A stretch of DNA of 64,000 nt from JAJZNI01 sp035624785 (GTDB lineage Bacteria > Chloroflexota > Dormibacteria > Aeolococcales > Aeolococcaceae): positions 7,239 through 71,238 of the forward strand of contig DASPQV010000010.1 in assembly GCA_035624785.1 (NCBI GenBank), given 5' to 3'. The position numbers and the translations under genes were made by a program. Numbering within the stretch: the first letter of the stretch is position 1; each line of letters begins with the position of its first letter. Below the pieces are notes generated by a model. The model saw nothing but the letters and a program-made list of their open reading frames with translations, had not been told where the DNA came from and ran no database searches. Below, piece after piece: positions 1-9,237 of this stretch.

Positions 1-609
1 GCCCAGCATCAGCCAGCCGTGCTCGGCGTCGACGAACTGCACCGTGTTGGGATAGTCCTGCATCGGGTTGGCGGTGGTCGCGATCAGCGTCCAGCTGTGG
101 CCGCCGTCCGATGTCCGCCACACACCCACGGGTCCTGACGCCCCATCCACCCCGACGGCGGTGACGGAGACCACCCAGGCATGACCGGCGTCGAGGGCGC
201 AGAAGGATCCGGTGGTCGGCAGGTTTGCCCCCGGTGGTGACACGTCATGCCAGCTCGCGCCCTGGTCGCTGCTGATCAGAAGGCTGTACCCGGTGGACAG
301 CCATACGGTCCCTCCGCCCACCGGCTGCACCCAACCCGTGCAGGGCTGGTGGTTCTCGGGTTGGATGAGGGGCAGGGCCACCGGCGCCGGGGTCGCTGCC
401 GGGGTCGGCGCCGCCGCCGGCGGGATCGAGGCAGCCGGCACGAGCACCGTCGCAGCTCCGGCCGTCTCCGATGCCACTCGCTCGGCCGGGGCGCCCCGAA
501 CCGCACCCGCCGGGGGATGGGGCAGGGCGACGGCCCCGGCGACGATGGCTGCGGCCAGGACGAGCCCGGCAGCGAGGTCTGCGGTAAGCCGCAGGCGGCG
601 GCTTCTCAC
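1..609 (-). CDS. Secreted BNR/Asp-box repeat protein (C-terminus outside window)
   Basis: The reading frame is open from a GTG at 609 to the left edge, so at least 203 residues are present and the C-terminus is missing. The first 30 or so residues form a signal peptide: Arg-rich start, then a long Ala/Val/Leu core. An Ala/Pro-rich linker follows. Two Asp-box motifs are visible, SSDQGASWH and TSDGGHSWT, the second followed by FVDAEHGWLMLG, which is typical of beta-propeller blades in Ycf48-like or sialidase-like exported proteins. The function beyond an extracytoplasmic beta-propeller is unknown. The GTG was chosen because it places the signal peptide at the N-terminus. It lies 92 bases downstream of the proline racemase gene on the same strand and may be co-transcribed. 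Confidence 0.75.
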   Translation of the reverse strand, partial: MRSRRLRLTADLAAGLVLAAAIVAGAVALPHPPAGAVRGAPAERVASETAGAATVLVPAASIPPAAAPTPAATPAPVALPLIQPENHQPCTGWVQPVGGGTVWLSTGYSLLISSDQGASWHDVSPPGANLPTTGSFCALDAGHAWVVSVTAVGVDGASGPVGVWRTSDGGHSWTLIATTANPMQDYPNTVQFVDAEHGWLMLG

Positions 610-700
610 GCACGGATAACGTTGGATGGGGCCGCCCGGATACTGGTCCGGCGGCATGCGCCCGTCGCAGACTTGACCGGAACCGGGGCTCGCCCGGCTC

Positions 701-1741
701 TCAACGCAGGACGAACCCTGGGCCCAATGGATCGTTCGCGTCGAGGACGAACCTGTGCTCGCCGGTCCGGAACGCCATGCCTTCGACCTCAGGCACAACG
801 GCCGGGATGCCATCCATCTCGATGCGCTGAACCGCTCGCGCCCGGAACTGTGTCCCGATGATGGACTCGTGAACGAATTCCTGACCCAGGGCCAGTTGCC
901 CTTCGGCGACGAGCTGGGCGACGCGTGCCGCGGTTCCGGAGCCGCAGGGTGAGCGGTCCACCTCACCGTCGGCGAAGATGGTGACGTTGCGCTGGTGATG
1001 GGCACCGCCGGGCGAGCCCATGTCGTCATAGAAGATCGTTCCATACAGCCCCGACAGCCGCGGGTCCGTGGGGTGCTGAGCCAATCCGCGATTCTCGATA
1101 TCGCGCTTGATCTCACGCCCAATCGTGATGAGGTCGCCCAATCGGTCGGGCGTGACGGCCAGGCCCAGGGACTCCGCGCGCACTGTCGCGTAGATGGCAC
1201 CTCCGAACGACAGCGCGGCCCGGATGGGTCCTCGGGGGGTCGACACGTCGACGCCCGGCGCAATCAGGAAGGACGGGACGTTCCGGAAGACAACGGAGCG
1301 GACGGCCCCGCCTGCACACCGCACTCGGGCGGAGACCCGGCCGGACGGGACATCGATCCGGATCTCGGTCTCCCCGTCCGGATCGCTGGCAACACGTCCG
1401 GATTCGGAGGCCCACACCCCCAGCGCGATAGTCCCGTGACCGCAGGCCGTGGAGAATCCGTCCTTATGCCAGAAGAGCACCCCCAAAGACGCGCCGTCGT
1501 CATCGGCTGGAACCGGAAAGCACCCGTACATGTCGGCGTGGCCGCGGGGCTCATGACACAGCAGCCGCCGAACGGCGTTCACCTGAGGATCGGCGATCGC
1601 CCGGAGGCGGCGATCCGCGACCGTATTGCCCTCAAGCGCGAGTCCAGACGAGGTGACGATGCGGAAAGGCTCGCCAGCCGTGTGGTAATCGACACAAGCG
1701 ACCTCTCCGATGGCTTGGGCGTTTGCGGCAGCATGTGGCAT
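701..1741 (-). CDS. Proline racemase / hydroxyproline epimerase family protein
   Basis: The 346-residue product matches the size of the PLP-independent proline racemase family, which includes proline racemase, 4-hydroxyproline 2-epimerase and trans-3-hydroxyproline dehydratase. It begins IGEVACVDYHTAGEPFR, the usual N-terminal signature. Both catalytic cysteines are present: Cys100 in TACGHG and Cys266 in DRSPCGSG. In dehydratases the second Cys is usually Thr, so a racemase or epimerase is favoured. The frame is open further upstream to 2290, but that part is antisense to the next gene and lies outside the family, so ATG 1741 is preferred. It is divergent from an ornithine cyclodeaminase/ketimine reductase homologue, a pairing known from (hydroxy)proline catabolic loci. 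The exact substrate is not decided. Confidence 0.85.
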   Translation of the reverse strand: MPHAAANAQAIGEVACVDYHTAGEPFRIVTSSGLALEGNTVADRRLRAIADPQVNAVRRLLCHEPRGHADMYGCFPVPADDDGASLGVLFWHKDGFSTACGHGTIALGVWASESGRVASDPDGETEIRIDVPSGRVSARVRCAGGAVRSVVFRNVPSFLIAPGVDVSTPRGPIRAALSFGGAIYATVRAESLGLAVTPDRLGDLITIGREIKRDIENRGLAQHPTDPRLSGLYGTIFYDDMGSPGGAHHQRNVTIFADGEVDRSPCGSGTAARVAQLVAEGQLALGQEFVHESIIGTQFRARAVQRIEMDGIPAVVPEVEGMAFRTGEHRFVLDANDPLGPGFVLR

Positions 1742-2038
1742 GGCTCCCGATCGTAGCCGACGGCCGAGCTGGGGTGGCTGGCGACGGCTCTCGATCTCCG
1801 GATCGGCAGCCGAGAGGGACCCGAGGGTAGGTGGCCCTGACAGTGCCGTGGACGCCCCTGCGAGCGCGATCCGGCGGGTGGCGAGCAACGGGGCTGGCTG
1901 AGATGCCATGCTCGTCGCGGTGGGACCCAGCAGTCCCCGGCCTGTCCCCGTGCATCGGCACACCGCGGCTCGAGCTGGTTGCTCTGCCGCGATGACGCAT
2001 TCGTCTCGCTCTGGCCTTACGGAGGCTCGCTTCGGCTG

Positions 2039-3028
2039 ATGCTCGTCCTCTCCCGGGCTGAGACCGAATCTCTGCTCGACCTCGATGACCTCCGCCGCGA
2101 GGTGGCGGCAGCCATGGTGGAAGTGAGCGAGGGTCGTGTCTCGATGCCGGTGCGCACTGCCGCCACGGTGCCGGAGCACGGAGGGCTCCTCGGCGTGATG
2201 CCCGCCTATCTGCCGGGAATGGGCAGCCTCATGGCCAAGCTCGTGAGCGTCTTCCCGCGCAATGCCGGGGCCGGCCTGCCGACGCACCAAGCAGTGGTGC
2301 TCGTGTTCGACCCGACCGACGGCAGGCCGCTGGCCCTGCTCGACGGTACCTCGATCACGGCGGCGCGAACCGCTGCCGGGTCGGCCCTGTCCACTGAGCT
2401 CTGCGCCAGGGCCGACGCCAGGGTGCTGGCGATCCTGGGCACCGGCGTGCAGGCTCGCTCACATGCCACGGCCGTCAGCCGAGTCCGGAAGTTCACCCAG
2501 GTGCGAGTCGCCGGTCGCGACCCCACGAAGGTCGAGGCCCTGGTCCGAGAGGTCGGCGGCGAGCTACCCGGCGTCGAGGTGTCCGCGGCGGTCAGCCTCG
2601 CCGCGGCCTGCCGGGGCGCCGACGTGGTCTGCGCGGCGACACACGCGGTGGAGCCGGTGGTGCTGCGGCAGAACCTTGATCCTGGCGTCCATGTTTGCTC
2701 GGTTGGCCTCAACCCCATGGGGCGGGAGGTCGACTCCGCCACTGTCGCCAGTGCCCGTGTCATCGTGGAATCGCGTGCCGCCGCGCTGGCGCCGGCTCCG
2801 GCTGGCTGCAACGATCTTCGGGTCCCGATCGAGGAGGGGGTGATCGGTCCGGACCACGTTCAAGCCGAGATCGGCGAGCTGGTGGCGGGCTCGCGACCCG
2901 GGCGGACCTCTCCCGAGCAGATCACGCTTTACAAGTCCGTCGGGGTTGCCGCCCAGGACGCAGCCGCTGCCAACCTGGTGCTGCTCGCCGCCCGGGCCGC
3001 CCACATCGGCCTCGAGGTCGAGGTGTGA
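2039..3028 (+). CDS. Ornithine cyclodeaminase / mu-crystallin family protein (possible pyrroline-2-carboxylate reductase)
   Basis: The product has 329 residues, the usual family length. The Rossmann nucleotide-binding motif AILGTGVQARSHA is clear near residue 135. The substrate-side segment with LLDGTSITAARTAAGSA precedes it and is typical of the OCD/mu-crystallin family. Members deaminate ornithine to proline or reduce cyclic ketimines such as delta1-pyrroline-2-carboxylate. The divergent proline racemase-type gene favours a role in proline or hydroxyproline metabolism, which is inference. ATG 2039 starts the conserved domain at LSRAETESLL; an upstream ATG at 1979 would add 20 non-conserved residues. 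The 297-bp gap to the racemase gene must contain both promoters. Confidence 0.82.
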   Translation: MLVLSRAETESLLDLDDLRREVAAAMVEVSEGRVSMPVRTAATVPEHGGLLGVMPAYLPGMGSLMAKLVSVFPRNAGAGLPTHQAVVLVFDPTDGRPLALLDGTSITAARTAAGSALSTELCARADARVLAILGTGVQARSHATAVSRVRKFTQVRVAGRDPTKVEALVREVGGELPGVEVSAAVSLAAACRGADVVCAATHAVEPVVLRQNLDPGVHVCSVGLNPMGREVDSATVASARVIVESRAAALAPAPAGCNDLRVPIEEGVIGPDHVQAEIGELVAGSRPGRTSPEQITLYKSVGVAAQDAAAANLVLLAARAAHIGLEVEV

Positions 3029-3051
3029 TCTGAGAGGTCTCGCCAGCCTGG

Positions 3052-4953
3052 CTACCCGCCGCGCGGCTGGGAGTAGAGGTCGTCGATCTCGCGCGCGTAC
3101 TTCCGGAGCACCACCCGGCGCATGACCTTGAGGGTGGGGGTCAGCTCGTCGCCCATCTGGAAGTCGTGGGGGAGCAGGATCCAGCGCTTCACCTGCTCGA
3201 CCTGGGACAGCTCCGTGTTGACCTCGGCGACCCAGGAGGAGATCTCCTCCCGGAACGCAGCGCTGGTGCCGACCTGCTCCGGGGGCCCGGGGATGCCTCG
3301 CTCCGCTGCCCAGTGCGAGAGCTCCTCGGGATCCAGGGCAAGCAGGGCGCTGACGAAGGGGCGCCGGTCGCCGATGCAGACGGCGTGGCTGACCAGGGGA
3401 TGGGCGGCCAGCCGGATCTCGATGGGCCCGGGGGCGATGTTCTTGCCTCCCGCGGTGATGATCAGGTCCTTCTTGCGGTCGGTGATGCGCAGGAAGCCGC
3501 GATCGTCGAGCTGACCGATGTCACCGGTGTGCAGCCAGCCTCCCTCGTCGAGCGCCTCCCCGGTCGCCGGCGCGTCCTTGAGGTAGCCGATGAACACGGT
3601 GGGGCCGCGGACCAGGATCTCGCCGTCTTCGTCGAGGCGGATCTCGGTGTCGGGGCAGGCGGGCCCGACCGTGCCGACGCGGATGTCCCCGGGGCGGTTC
3701 ATGGTGGCGATCGCGCTGTTCTCGGTCTGGCCGTACCCCTCGGTGATGGGCAGGCCCAGGCCCTGGAAGAAGCGCAGGGTGTCGACCCCGATCGGTGCCG
3801 CGCCACTCACGATGTAGCGGGCCTGGTCGAGCCCGGTCTCCCGGCGGATGGTCTTGAGGACGAGGCGGTCGGCGAGACCACGGGCGGTGCGCAGCCCGGC
3901 GGGGACGGGGCGGCCCAGCGCCTCCAGGCGGGCCGCTCGCCTGGCCATCCGCACTCCGCGGCGGGCGATCCGCCCCCGCACGCCCGCCTCCGCGCGAAGC
4001 CGCTCCTCGATGCGCAGCGCCATCTTCTCCCAGACCCGCGGCACCCCGAAGAAGTAGGTCGGCCGCACCTCCTTGAGACGGGCCGCCAGGTTCTCCATCC
4101 CGTCGAGGAACCACACCGCGTTGCCGTGGTAGTAGGAGCAGAACTCACTCACCAGCCGCTCGACCACGTGGGCGAGGGGCAGGTAGCAGAGCTCGCGGTC
4201 GTCCGGCCCGGTGGGGAAGATCCCGGCCAGCGCGGCGACGGCGGCGATCACGTTGGCATGGGTCAGCTGCGCCGCCTTGGGCTGGGCGGTGGTCCCGCTC
4301 GTGTAGATGAGGGTGGCGACGTCGTCGACCCTGGCGCTCCGGATGCGGTGGTCGACCTCGTCGCCAACACTGGCGAGCGCGGTCTGCCCCAGGTCCAGCG
4401 CCGGCTTCCAGGGCAGCACCAGCCCATCTCCGGACGTTCCGTCGAGGCCGGCCATGACCACGACCCGCTGGAGGGCGGGCAGGCCGGCCCAGACCTCGGA
4501 GACCCGCTCGAGGATGCGCTGGTTCTCCACGAAGGCCACCCGGGTCTCCGAGTGACCCAGCTCGTACCCTCCCTGCTTCGCGGTCAGGGTGAGGTAGATC
4601 GGTACCGGAACCGCGCGGGCCAGCAGTACGCCGGCGTCGGCGATGTACCACTCCGGACGGTTGCTCGACCAGATGGCGACGTGATCACCCGGCACGACCC
4701 CTTCGCTGACCAGGAACGCGGCCACCCGCCGGGCCGCCTCACCGAACTCCCGCCAGGTGATCGCCACCCAGCGCCCGTCAGCGCGGAAATGCATGGCGGG
4801 GAGGTCGGCACGGTTCACCACCTGGTCCAGGAACCAGTCCGTGACTGTGCGCGGAGGCCAGCCACCGGGCCCAATCCCCCCTCCACTCTGCCCCGGCACG
4901 GACCGTGGGAGCACCCCGGCACTCACATTGTGCCCCAGCATGTCACTCCGCAC
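3052..4953 (-). CDS. Long-chain acyl-CoA synthetase (AMP-forming), FadD15-like
   Basis: This 633-residue adenylate-forming enzyme activates a fatty acid as acyl-AMP and then acyl-CoA. The phosphate-binding loop YTSGTTAQPKA lies near residue 215, GYGQTE near 400, WLHTGD near 465 and ITDRKKDLIITAGGKNI near 485, in normal order. Length and motifs resemble long-chain synthetases of the FadD15 type. It converges with the OCD gene, with 23 bases between, and is divergent from adhE, with a 120-bp shared promoter region. The start at 4953 is provisional because a second ATG lies four codons in. With AdhE and a wax-ester synthase next door it probably supplies acyl-CoA to storage-lipid or wax metabolism, which is inference. 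Confidence 0.9.
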   Translation of the reverse strand: MRSDMLGHNVSAGVLPRSVPGQSGGGIGPGGWPPRTVTDWFLDQVVNRADLPAMHFRADGRWVAITWREFGEAARRVAAFLVSEGVVPGDHVAIWSSNRPEWYIADAGVLLARAVPVPIYLTLTAKQGGYELGHSETRVAFVENQRILERVSEVWAGLPALQRVVVMAGLDGTSGDGLVLPWKPALDLGQTALASVGDEVDHRIRSARVDDVATLIYTSGTTAQPKAAQLTHANVIAAVAALAGIFPTGPDDRELCYLPLAHVVERLVSEFCSYYHGNAVWFLDGMENLAARLKEVRPTYFFGVPRVWEKMALRIEERLRAEAGVRGRIARRGVRMARRAARLEALGRPVPAGLRTARGLADRLVLKTIRRETGLDQARYIVSGAAPIGVDTLRFFQGLGLPITEGYGQTENSAIATMNRPGDIRVGTVGPACPDTEIRLDEDGEILVRGPTVFIGYLKDAPATGEALDEGGWLHTGDIGQLDDRGFLRITDRKKDLIITAGGKNIAPGPIEIRLAAHPLVSHAVCIGDRRPFVSALLALDPEELSHWAAERGIPGPPEQVGTSAAFREEISSWVAEVNTELSQVEQVKRWILLPHDFQMGDELTPTLKVMRRVVLRKYAREIDDLYSQPRGG

Positions 4954-5073
4954 CGCGTAGTTCCAGACGTGCTCGATGTCACAGCGGGATGCGTGCCCGT
5001 CGGCCCTACGTTGTGAGCCTGGGGGTGCCTAGGATCGGTGGTCTGGGACCGCCTGGCGTGGAGGAGGCGCCCT

Positions 5074-7695
5074 GTGAACGTCGCGCCGGGACCGACGGGG
5101 CTCGAGCCGACCCGGCTCGTCGAGATCGACGCCTATGTTGAGCGCGCCCGGTCGGCTGCGCAGAGCTTTCGCCGGCTCGACCAGGAGGCGGTGGACAGGG
5201 TCGTCTCAGCGATGGTGGCGGCCGGTCTGGAGGCCGCGGTCGACCTCGCCGAGCTGGCCGTCGAGGAGACCGGTTTCGGGATCTTCGAGGACAAGGTTGT
5301 CAAGAATTACGTGGCCACGGAGTTCCTCCATGACTACCTCAGGGGCAAGCGCACGGTGGGCATCATCGACTCCGATCCGGCCCGGGGCATCGAGTACGTC
5401 GCCGAGCCCATCGGAGTGATCCTGGCCATCACCCCGATCACCAATCCCACCTCGACGGTGCTCTTCAAGGCGATCACTGCGGCCAAGACCCGCAACGCCG
5501 TCATCTTCCGGCCCTCGCCCCATGCGGTGCGCTGCGCCGAGCGCAGCGTCGAGATCGTGACCGCCGCCGGGGAGGCGGTGGGACTGCCGCCCGGCGCCGT
5601 CCAGGTGATCCCCGACCTCGAGCACGAGGTCACCCACTACCTCTTCGGGCACCCCGGGGTCGACTTCATCTGGACCACCGGCGGTCAGAAGGTCGTGGCC
5701 CTGGCCAATGCCGCCGGCAAGCCGTGCATCAGCGTGGGACCGGGCAACGCCCCCGTCTACCTGCACCGCACCGCCGACATCCGCGGCGCCGTCGTCGACA
5801 TCCTGATCTCCAAGACGTTCGATGAGTCGGTGATCTGCCCCGCGGAGCAGACCTGCGTGGTCGACGCCGCCATCTACGACGAGGTGGTCGCCGAGTTCCA
5901 ACGGATGGGCGGGCACCTGCTCAGCGACGAGGACGTCGGCCGCCTCGCCGACTTTGCCTTCGGCGGCGCCGCTGTCAACCTTGCCGCCCTGGGCCAGCCG
6001 GCGCCGGTCCTCGCCGAGAGGGCGGGCATCGCCGGGGCCGCGGGCAGCAAGCTGCTCCTCGCCCCCCTGCCCTCGGCCCTGGAGGACCTTGCCCGCCACC
6101 CGCTGCTTCGGGAGAAGCTCATGCCGGTGCTCGGCCTGGTGCGAGCCCGCAGCGAGGAGCAGGCCATCGAGGCCTGCGTCCTGGTCACCGAGCACGGCGG
6201 CCTGGGCCACACTGCGGCCATCTACAGCACCGACGAGACCATGATCCGTCGCTACTCGGAGGCGCTCCGCACCGGCCGCATCCTGGTCAACGCTCCCACC
6301 GCCGTGGGCGCCCTCGGCGGTGTGTACAACTCGCTGACCCCCACCTTCTCCCTTGGCTGCGGCACCTGGGGCGGCTCCTCCACGACCGACAATGTGAACT
6401 ACCGTAACCTGCTCAACGTGAAGACGGTGTCCCGCCGCAGCGCGCCCCCGCAGTGGTTCCGGGTGCCCTCGGACACCTACTTCAACGCCGGGGCGATCGA
6501 GGCGCTCCGCCAGCTGGACGCCCGGCGGAGCGTGATCGTGACCGACGAGGTCAACGAGAGGCTGGGCTACGCCGACCGGGTGCGCGAGCGTCTCGGGGGC
6601 GCGCCGGCGCGGGTCTTCAGCGCCGTGGCTCCCGAGCCGGATGAGGCGCTGATCCGGGCCGGGGTGGAGGTCCTCCGGGGCACGGAACCGGACGTCGTGG
6701 TCGCCGTCGGGGGCGGCTCGGTGCTGGACACGGCCAAGGCGATGCGGCTCTTCTACGAGCACCCCCAGCTCTCCATGGCCGAGCTCACCCTTCCCTTCCT
6801 CGACCCCCGCAAGCGCGTCGCCGAGTACCCTCAGGCGCCCCACCGGGTTCGTCTGGTGGCCATGCCCACCACCGCGGGCACCGGGTCGGAGGTGTCGCCG
6901 GCGGCGGTCATCACCCTGGGCGGGCGCAAGGTCACCCTGGTCGATTACTCGATGGTGCCGGACGTGGCGATCATCGATCCGCTGCTCACCCTGAGCATGC
7001 CTCCCACCCTGACCGCCGACACCGGGATCGACGCCCTGACCCATGCCCTCGAGGCGGTCGTCTCGATCTTCGCCTCGCCCTACACCGACGCCTTCTGCGT
7101 CCAGGCGGCCCGGCTCATCTTCGAGGCGCTGCCCCGGGCCCACGCCGACGGCCAGGACCTCGAGGCCCGGACCATGATGGCCAACGCCGCCACCATCGCC
7201 GGTCTCGCTTTCTCCAACGCCTTCGTCGGCGTCAACCACGCCCTGGCCCACGCCGTGGGGGCGCGCTTCCGGATCGCCCACGGCCGCGCCAACGCGATCT
7301 TCCTGCCCCATGTGCTGCGCTACAACGCGGCGCTGCCCAGCAAGTTCATGCCGGCGCCCGGCTACTCGGCCTACGTCGCCCCCGAGAAGTACGCCATGCT
7401 GGGGCGGATCCTCTTCGGCGGCCGCAGCGACGACGAGCGCCGGACCAGGCTTTTCGCCCGGACCGACGACCTGCTCCGGACCGTGGGGATGCCCCGCAGC
7501 CTGGACGAGGCCGGTGTGGACGAGCCCTCATTCCGGGAGGCTTTGCCCGGACTGGCCCGGGCCGCGTTCGACGACCCGAGTGGCCGCACCAACCCGCGCA
7601 TGCCCCTGCTGCGCGAGATCCGGGAGCTGCTCACCGCCGGCCATGGGGGCGCGGGTGTTCCCGCGGGAAGTCCGGGTGTGCCGCATGGGTCTTGA
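5074..7695 (+). CDS. adhE: Bifunctional acetaldehyde-CoA / alcohol dehydrogenase
   Basis: The 873-residue protein has the two-domain AdhE layout. An N-terminal CoA-acylating aldehyde dehydrogenase (about 1-440) carries the catalytic Cys at residue 255 in ESVICPAEQ. A C-terminal iron-dependent alcohol dehydrogenase (about 460-870) has ligands Asp653, His657, His722 and His736, spaced as in Escherichia coli AdhE. It reduces acyl-CoA to aldehyde and then to alcohol with NADH. The GTG at 5074 is preferred because GGAGGAGG lies just upstream; an in-frame start at 5038 would add 12 residues. The neighbours (acyl-CoA synthetase, WS/DGAT) raise the possibility that the alcohol feeds ester synthesis rather than only fermentation. 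Confidence 0.93.
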   Translation: MNVAPGPTGLEPTRLVEIDAYVERARSAAQSFRRLDQEAVDRVVSAMVAAGLEAAVDLAELAVEETGFGIFEDKVVKNYVATEFLHDYLRGKRTVGIIDSDPARGIEYVAEPIGVILAITPITNPTSTVLFKAITAAKTRNAVIFRPSPHAVRCAERSVEIVTAAGEAVGLPPGAVQVIPDLEHEVTHYLFGHPGVDFIWTTGGQKVVALANAAGKPCISVGPGNAPVYLHRTADIRGAVVDILISKTFDESVICPAEQTCVVDAAIYDEVVAEFQRMGGHLLSDEDVGRLADFAFGGAAVNLAALGQPAPVLAERAGIAGAAGSKLLLAPLPSALEDLARHPLLREKLMPVLGLVRARSEEQAIEACVLVTEHGGLGHTAAIYSTDETMIRRYSEALRTGRILVNAPTAVGALGGVYNSLTPTFSLGCGTWGGSSTTDNVNYRNLLNVKTVSRRSAPPQWFRVPSDTYFNAGAIEALRQLDARRSVIVTDEVNERLGYADRVRERLGGAPARVFSAVAPEPDEALIRAGVEVLRGTEPDVVVAVGGGSVLDTAKAMRLFYEHPQLSMAELTLPFLDPRKRVAEYPQAPHRVRLVAMPTTAGTGSEVSPAAVITLGGRKVTLVDYSMVPDVAIIDPLLTLSMPPTLTADTGIDALTHALEAVVSIFASPYTDAFCVQAARLIFEALPRAHADGQDLEARTMMANAATIAGLAFSNAFVGVNHALAHAVGARFRIAHGRANAIFLPHVLRYNAALPSKFMPAPGYSAYVAPEKYAMLGRILFGGRSDDERRTRLFARTDDLLRTVGMPRSLDEAGVDEPSFREALPGLARAAFDDPSGRTNPRMPLLREIRELLTAGHGGAGVPAGSPGVPHGS

Positions 7696-7740
7696 AGCCG
7701 CGCCGTCGAACGCCAACGCTGCGCGGGTGGAGGTGACGCA

Positions 7741-9075
7741 ATGAGCACGAGCTCGGGGGGCGAGGGGTTCTCGCTGGTGGACACGGCCTGGCTGCACATG
7801 GAGATGCCCACCAACCTGATGATGGTGGGGGGCGTGGGCTTTTTCGCCGAGCCCCTCGACCGGGGCCGGGTGATCACCGCCGTGGGCCGCCGCCTGCTGC
7901 CCAGCCATCCCCGATTCACCTGGCGCGTCGAGCCGTCTTCGGTCGGGCCGCCGCGCTGGGTCGAGGACCCGATGTTCGACCTCGCTGCGCACGTTCGCCG
8001 GGTGGACCTGCCGGCACCCGGGGGGGACGCCGAGCTGCGGGCCCTGCTGAGCGACCTGATGAGCCGCCCCCTGGACATGGGGCGCCCGCTCTGGGACATG
8101 CACGTGATCGATGGCTACCGGGATGGCGGAGTGCTGCTCACCCGGATCCACCACTGCGTCGCCGACGGGACCGCCCTGGTCCGGGTCCTTCGCAGTCTGA
8201 CCGCGTCGAGCGCCGAGGGGTCGCTGCGCCTGGCCGCAAGCGAGCGTGCGTCCGTGCCACGCCATGCGGGTTCAGGCCTCCCCGATCTCGACCTCGGCCG
8301 CGCCCTGCGTGGCCTGGTGGAAACCGCCGCCCGCGTCTACACGCTGGGGAGGCTGGCGGCGCTCTGGCCCGACCCCTCCACCCCTCTTCGGGGACAGCTC
8401 GCCGTCCGCAAGGGGGTCGCCTGGACCGAACCGCATCCGGTCGCCGACCTGCGGCTGGTGCGCCGCTGGACCGGCTGCACCGTCAACGATGTCCTGGTCG
8501 CCGCTGTGGCCGGGGCGCTGCGCAGCAACCTCCGGCGCAGGCGGGCGGCCCTGCCGCCCCGAATCCGTGCCCTCGTCCCGGTGGACCTCCGGCGCGACCC
8601 CGGCGACGACCGCCTGGGCAACCAGTTCGGGTTGGTGTTCCTCGACCTGCCGGTCGGGCTTGCCGAGCCCCGGGGCCGGTTGACCGCGGTGCACCGGCGC
8701 ATGGAGGAGGCTCGGCGCTCGCTCCAACCCTCCGTGGCCCTGGAGGTCCTGGGCGTCGTCGGACTTGTCCCCCAACTGGTGCAACGTCAGGTGATCCGCT
8801 TCTTCGGCGCCAAGGCGACCGCGGTGGTGACCAACGTGCGGGGCCCCGCGGACTCCCTGTACCTGGCTGGCGAGAAGCTGCGTGACCTGCTCTTCTTCGT
8901 GCCCCAGTCGGCTGGCCTCGGCCTCGGCATCAGCATCATGAGCTACGCCGGCAACCTGCAGATCGGCGTGATCGCCGACTCCGGATTGGTGCCGGACCCG
9001 GGCACCATTGCCCGAGACCTGAACGCCGAGCTGCGCCGGCTCACCCATCTCGGCGGCGGGAGGGCGCGGACCTGA
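7741..9075 (+). CDS. Wax ester synthase / diacylglycerol acyltransferase (WS/DGAT)
   Basis: The 444-residue product carries the acyltransferase active-site motif HHCVADG, with His137, His138 and Asp142. The family C-terminal region TNVRGPADSLYLAGEKL near residue 365 is also present. Enzymes of this family esterify acyl-CoA with a long-chain alcohol or diacylglycerol, giving wax esters or triacylglycerol. ATG 7741 has a strong site (GGAGGTGA) five bases upstream. It lies 45 bases after adhE on the same strand, so an operon is likely. Together with the acyl-CoA synthetase this makes a compact lipid-storage block. Substrate preference cannot be read from sequence. Confidence 0.92.
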   Translation: MSTSSGGEGFSLVDTAWLHMEMPTNLMMVGGVGFFAEPLDRGRVITAVGRRLLPSHPRFTWRVEPSSVGPPRWVEDPMFDLAAHVRRVDLPAPGGDAELRALLSDLMSRPLDMGRPLWDMHVIDGYRDGGVLLTRIHHCVADGTALVRVLRSLTASSAEGSLRLAASERASVPRHAGSGLPDLDLGRALRGLVETAARVYTLGRLAALWPDPSTPLRGQLAVRKGVAWTEPHPVADLRLVRRWTGCTVNDVLVAAVAGALRSNLRRRRAALPPRIRALVPVDLRRDPGDDRLGNQFGLVFLDLPVGLAEPRGRLTAVHRRMEEARRSLQPSVALEVLGVVGLVPQLVQRQVIRFFGAKATAVVTNVRGPADSLYLAGEKLRDLLFFVPQSAGLGLGISIMSYAGNLQIGVIADSGLVPDPGTIARDLNAELRRLTHLGGGRART

Positions 9076-9109
9076 GGCGCGACCGCGCCGGGGGCTGACA
9101 GCCTGGCGT

Positions 9110-9134
9110 CTCGCGGTCCGCTCCGGACCGCGAG
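9110..9134 (+). terminator. Perfect 11-bp hairpin after the WS/DGAT gene
   Basis: CTCGCGGTCCG is followed by a three-base loop and its exact complement. It lies 34 bases past the WS/DGAT stop and 103 bases before the next gene. There is no T-tract, so intrinsic termination is not proved. The position suits an end-of-operon or RNA-stabilising hairpin. Confidence 0.5.
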
Positions 9135-9237
9135 GCTCTCCTGCCGGCGCTGCCGCCGGAGGGAGTTCTCACCGCACCTTGGCGCCCCGCGAACGGCTTG
9201 CTCACGGGCACGGAGCGGGGCTCGTAGACTGCTCTCG

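Noticed and set aside
3166..5016. Very long plus-strand frame across the acyl-CoA synthetase gene (616 codons)
   Set aside because: It is antisense to a clear enzyme; its composition (Gly/Asp/Val/Arg from GC-rich third positions) shows no domain. The same applies to the long antisense frames at 5206-7311 and 19023-21137.
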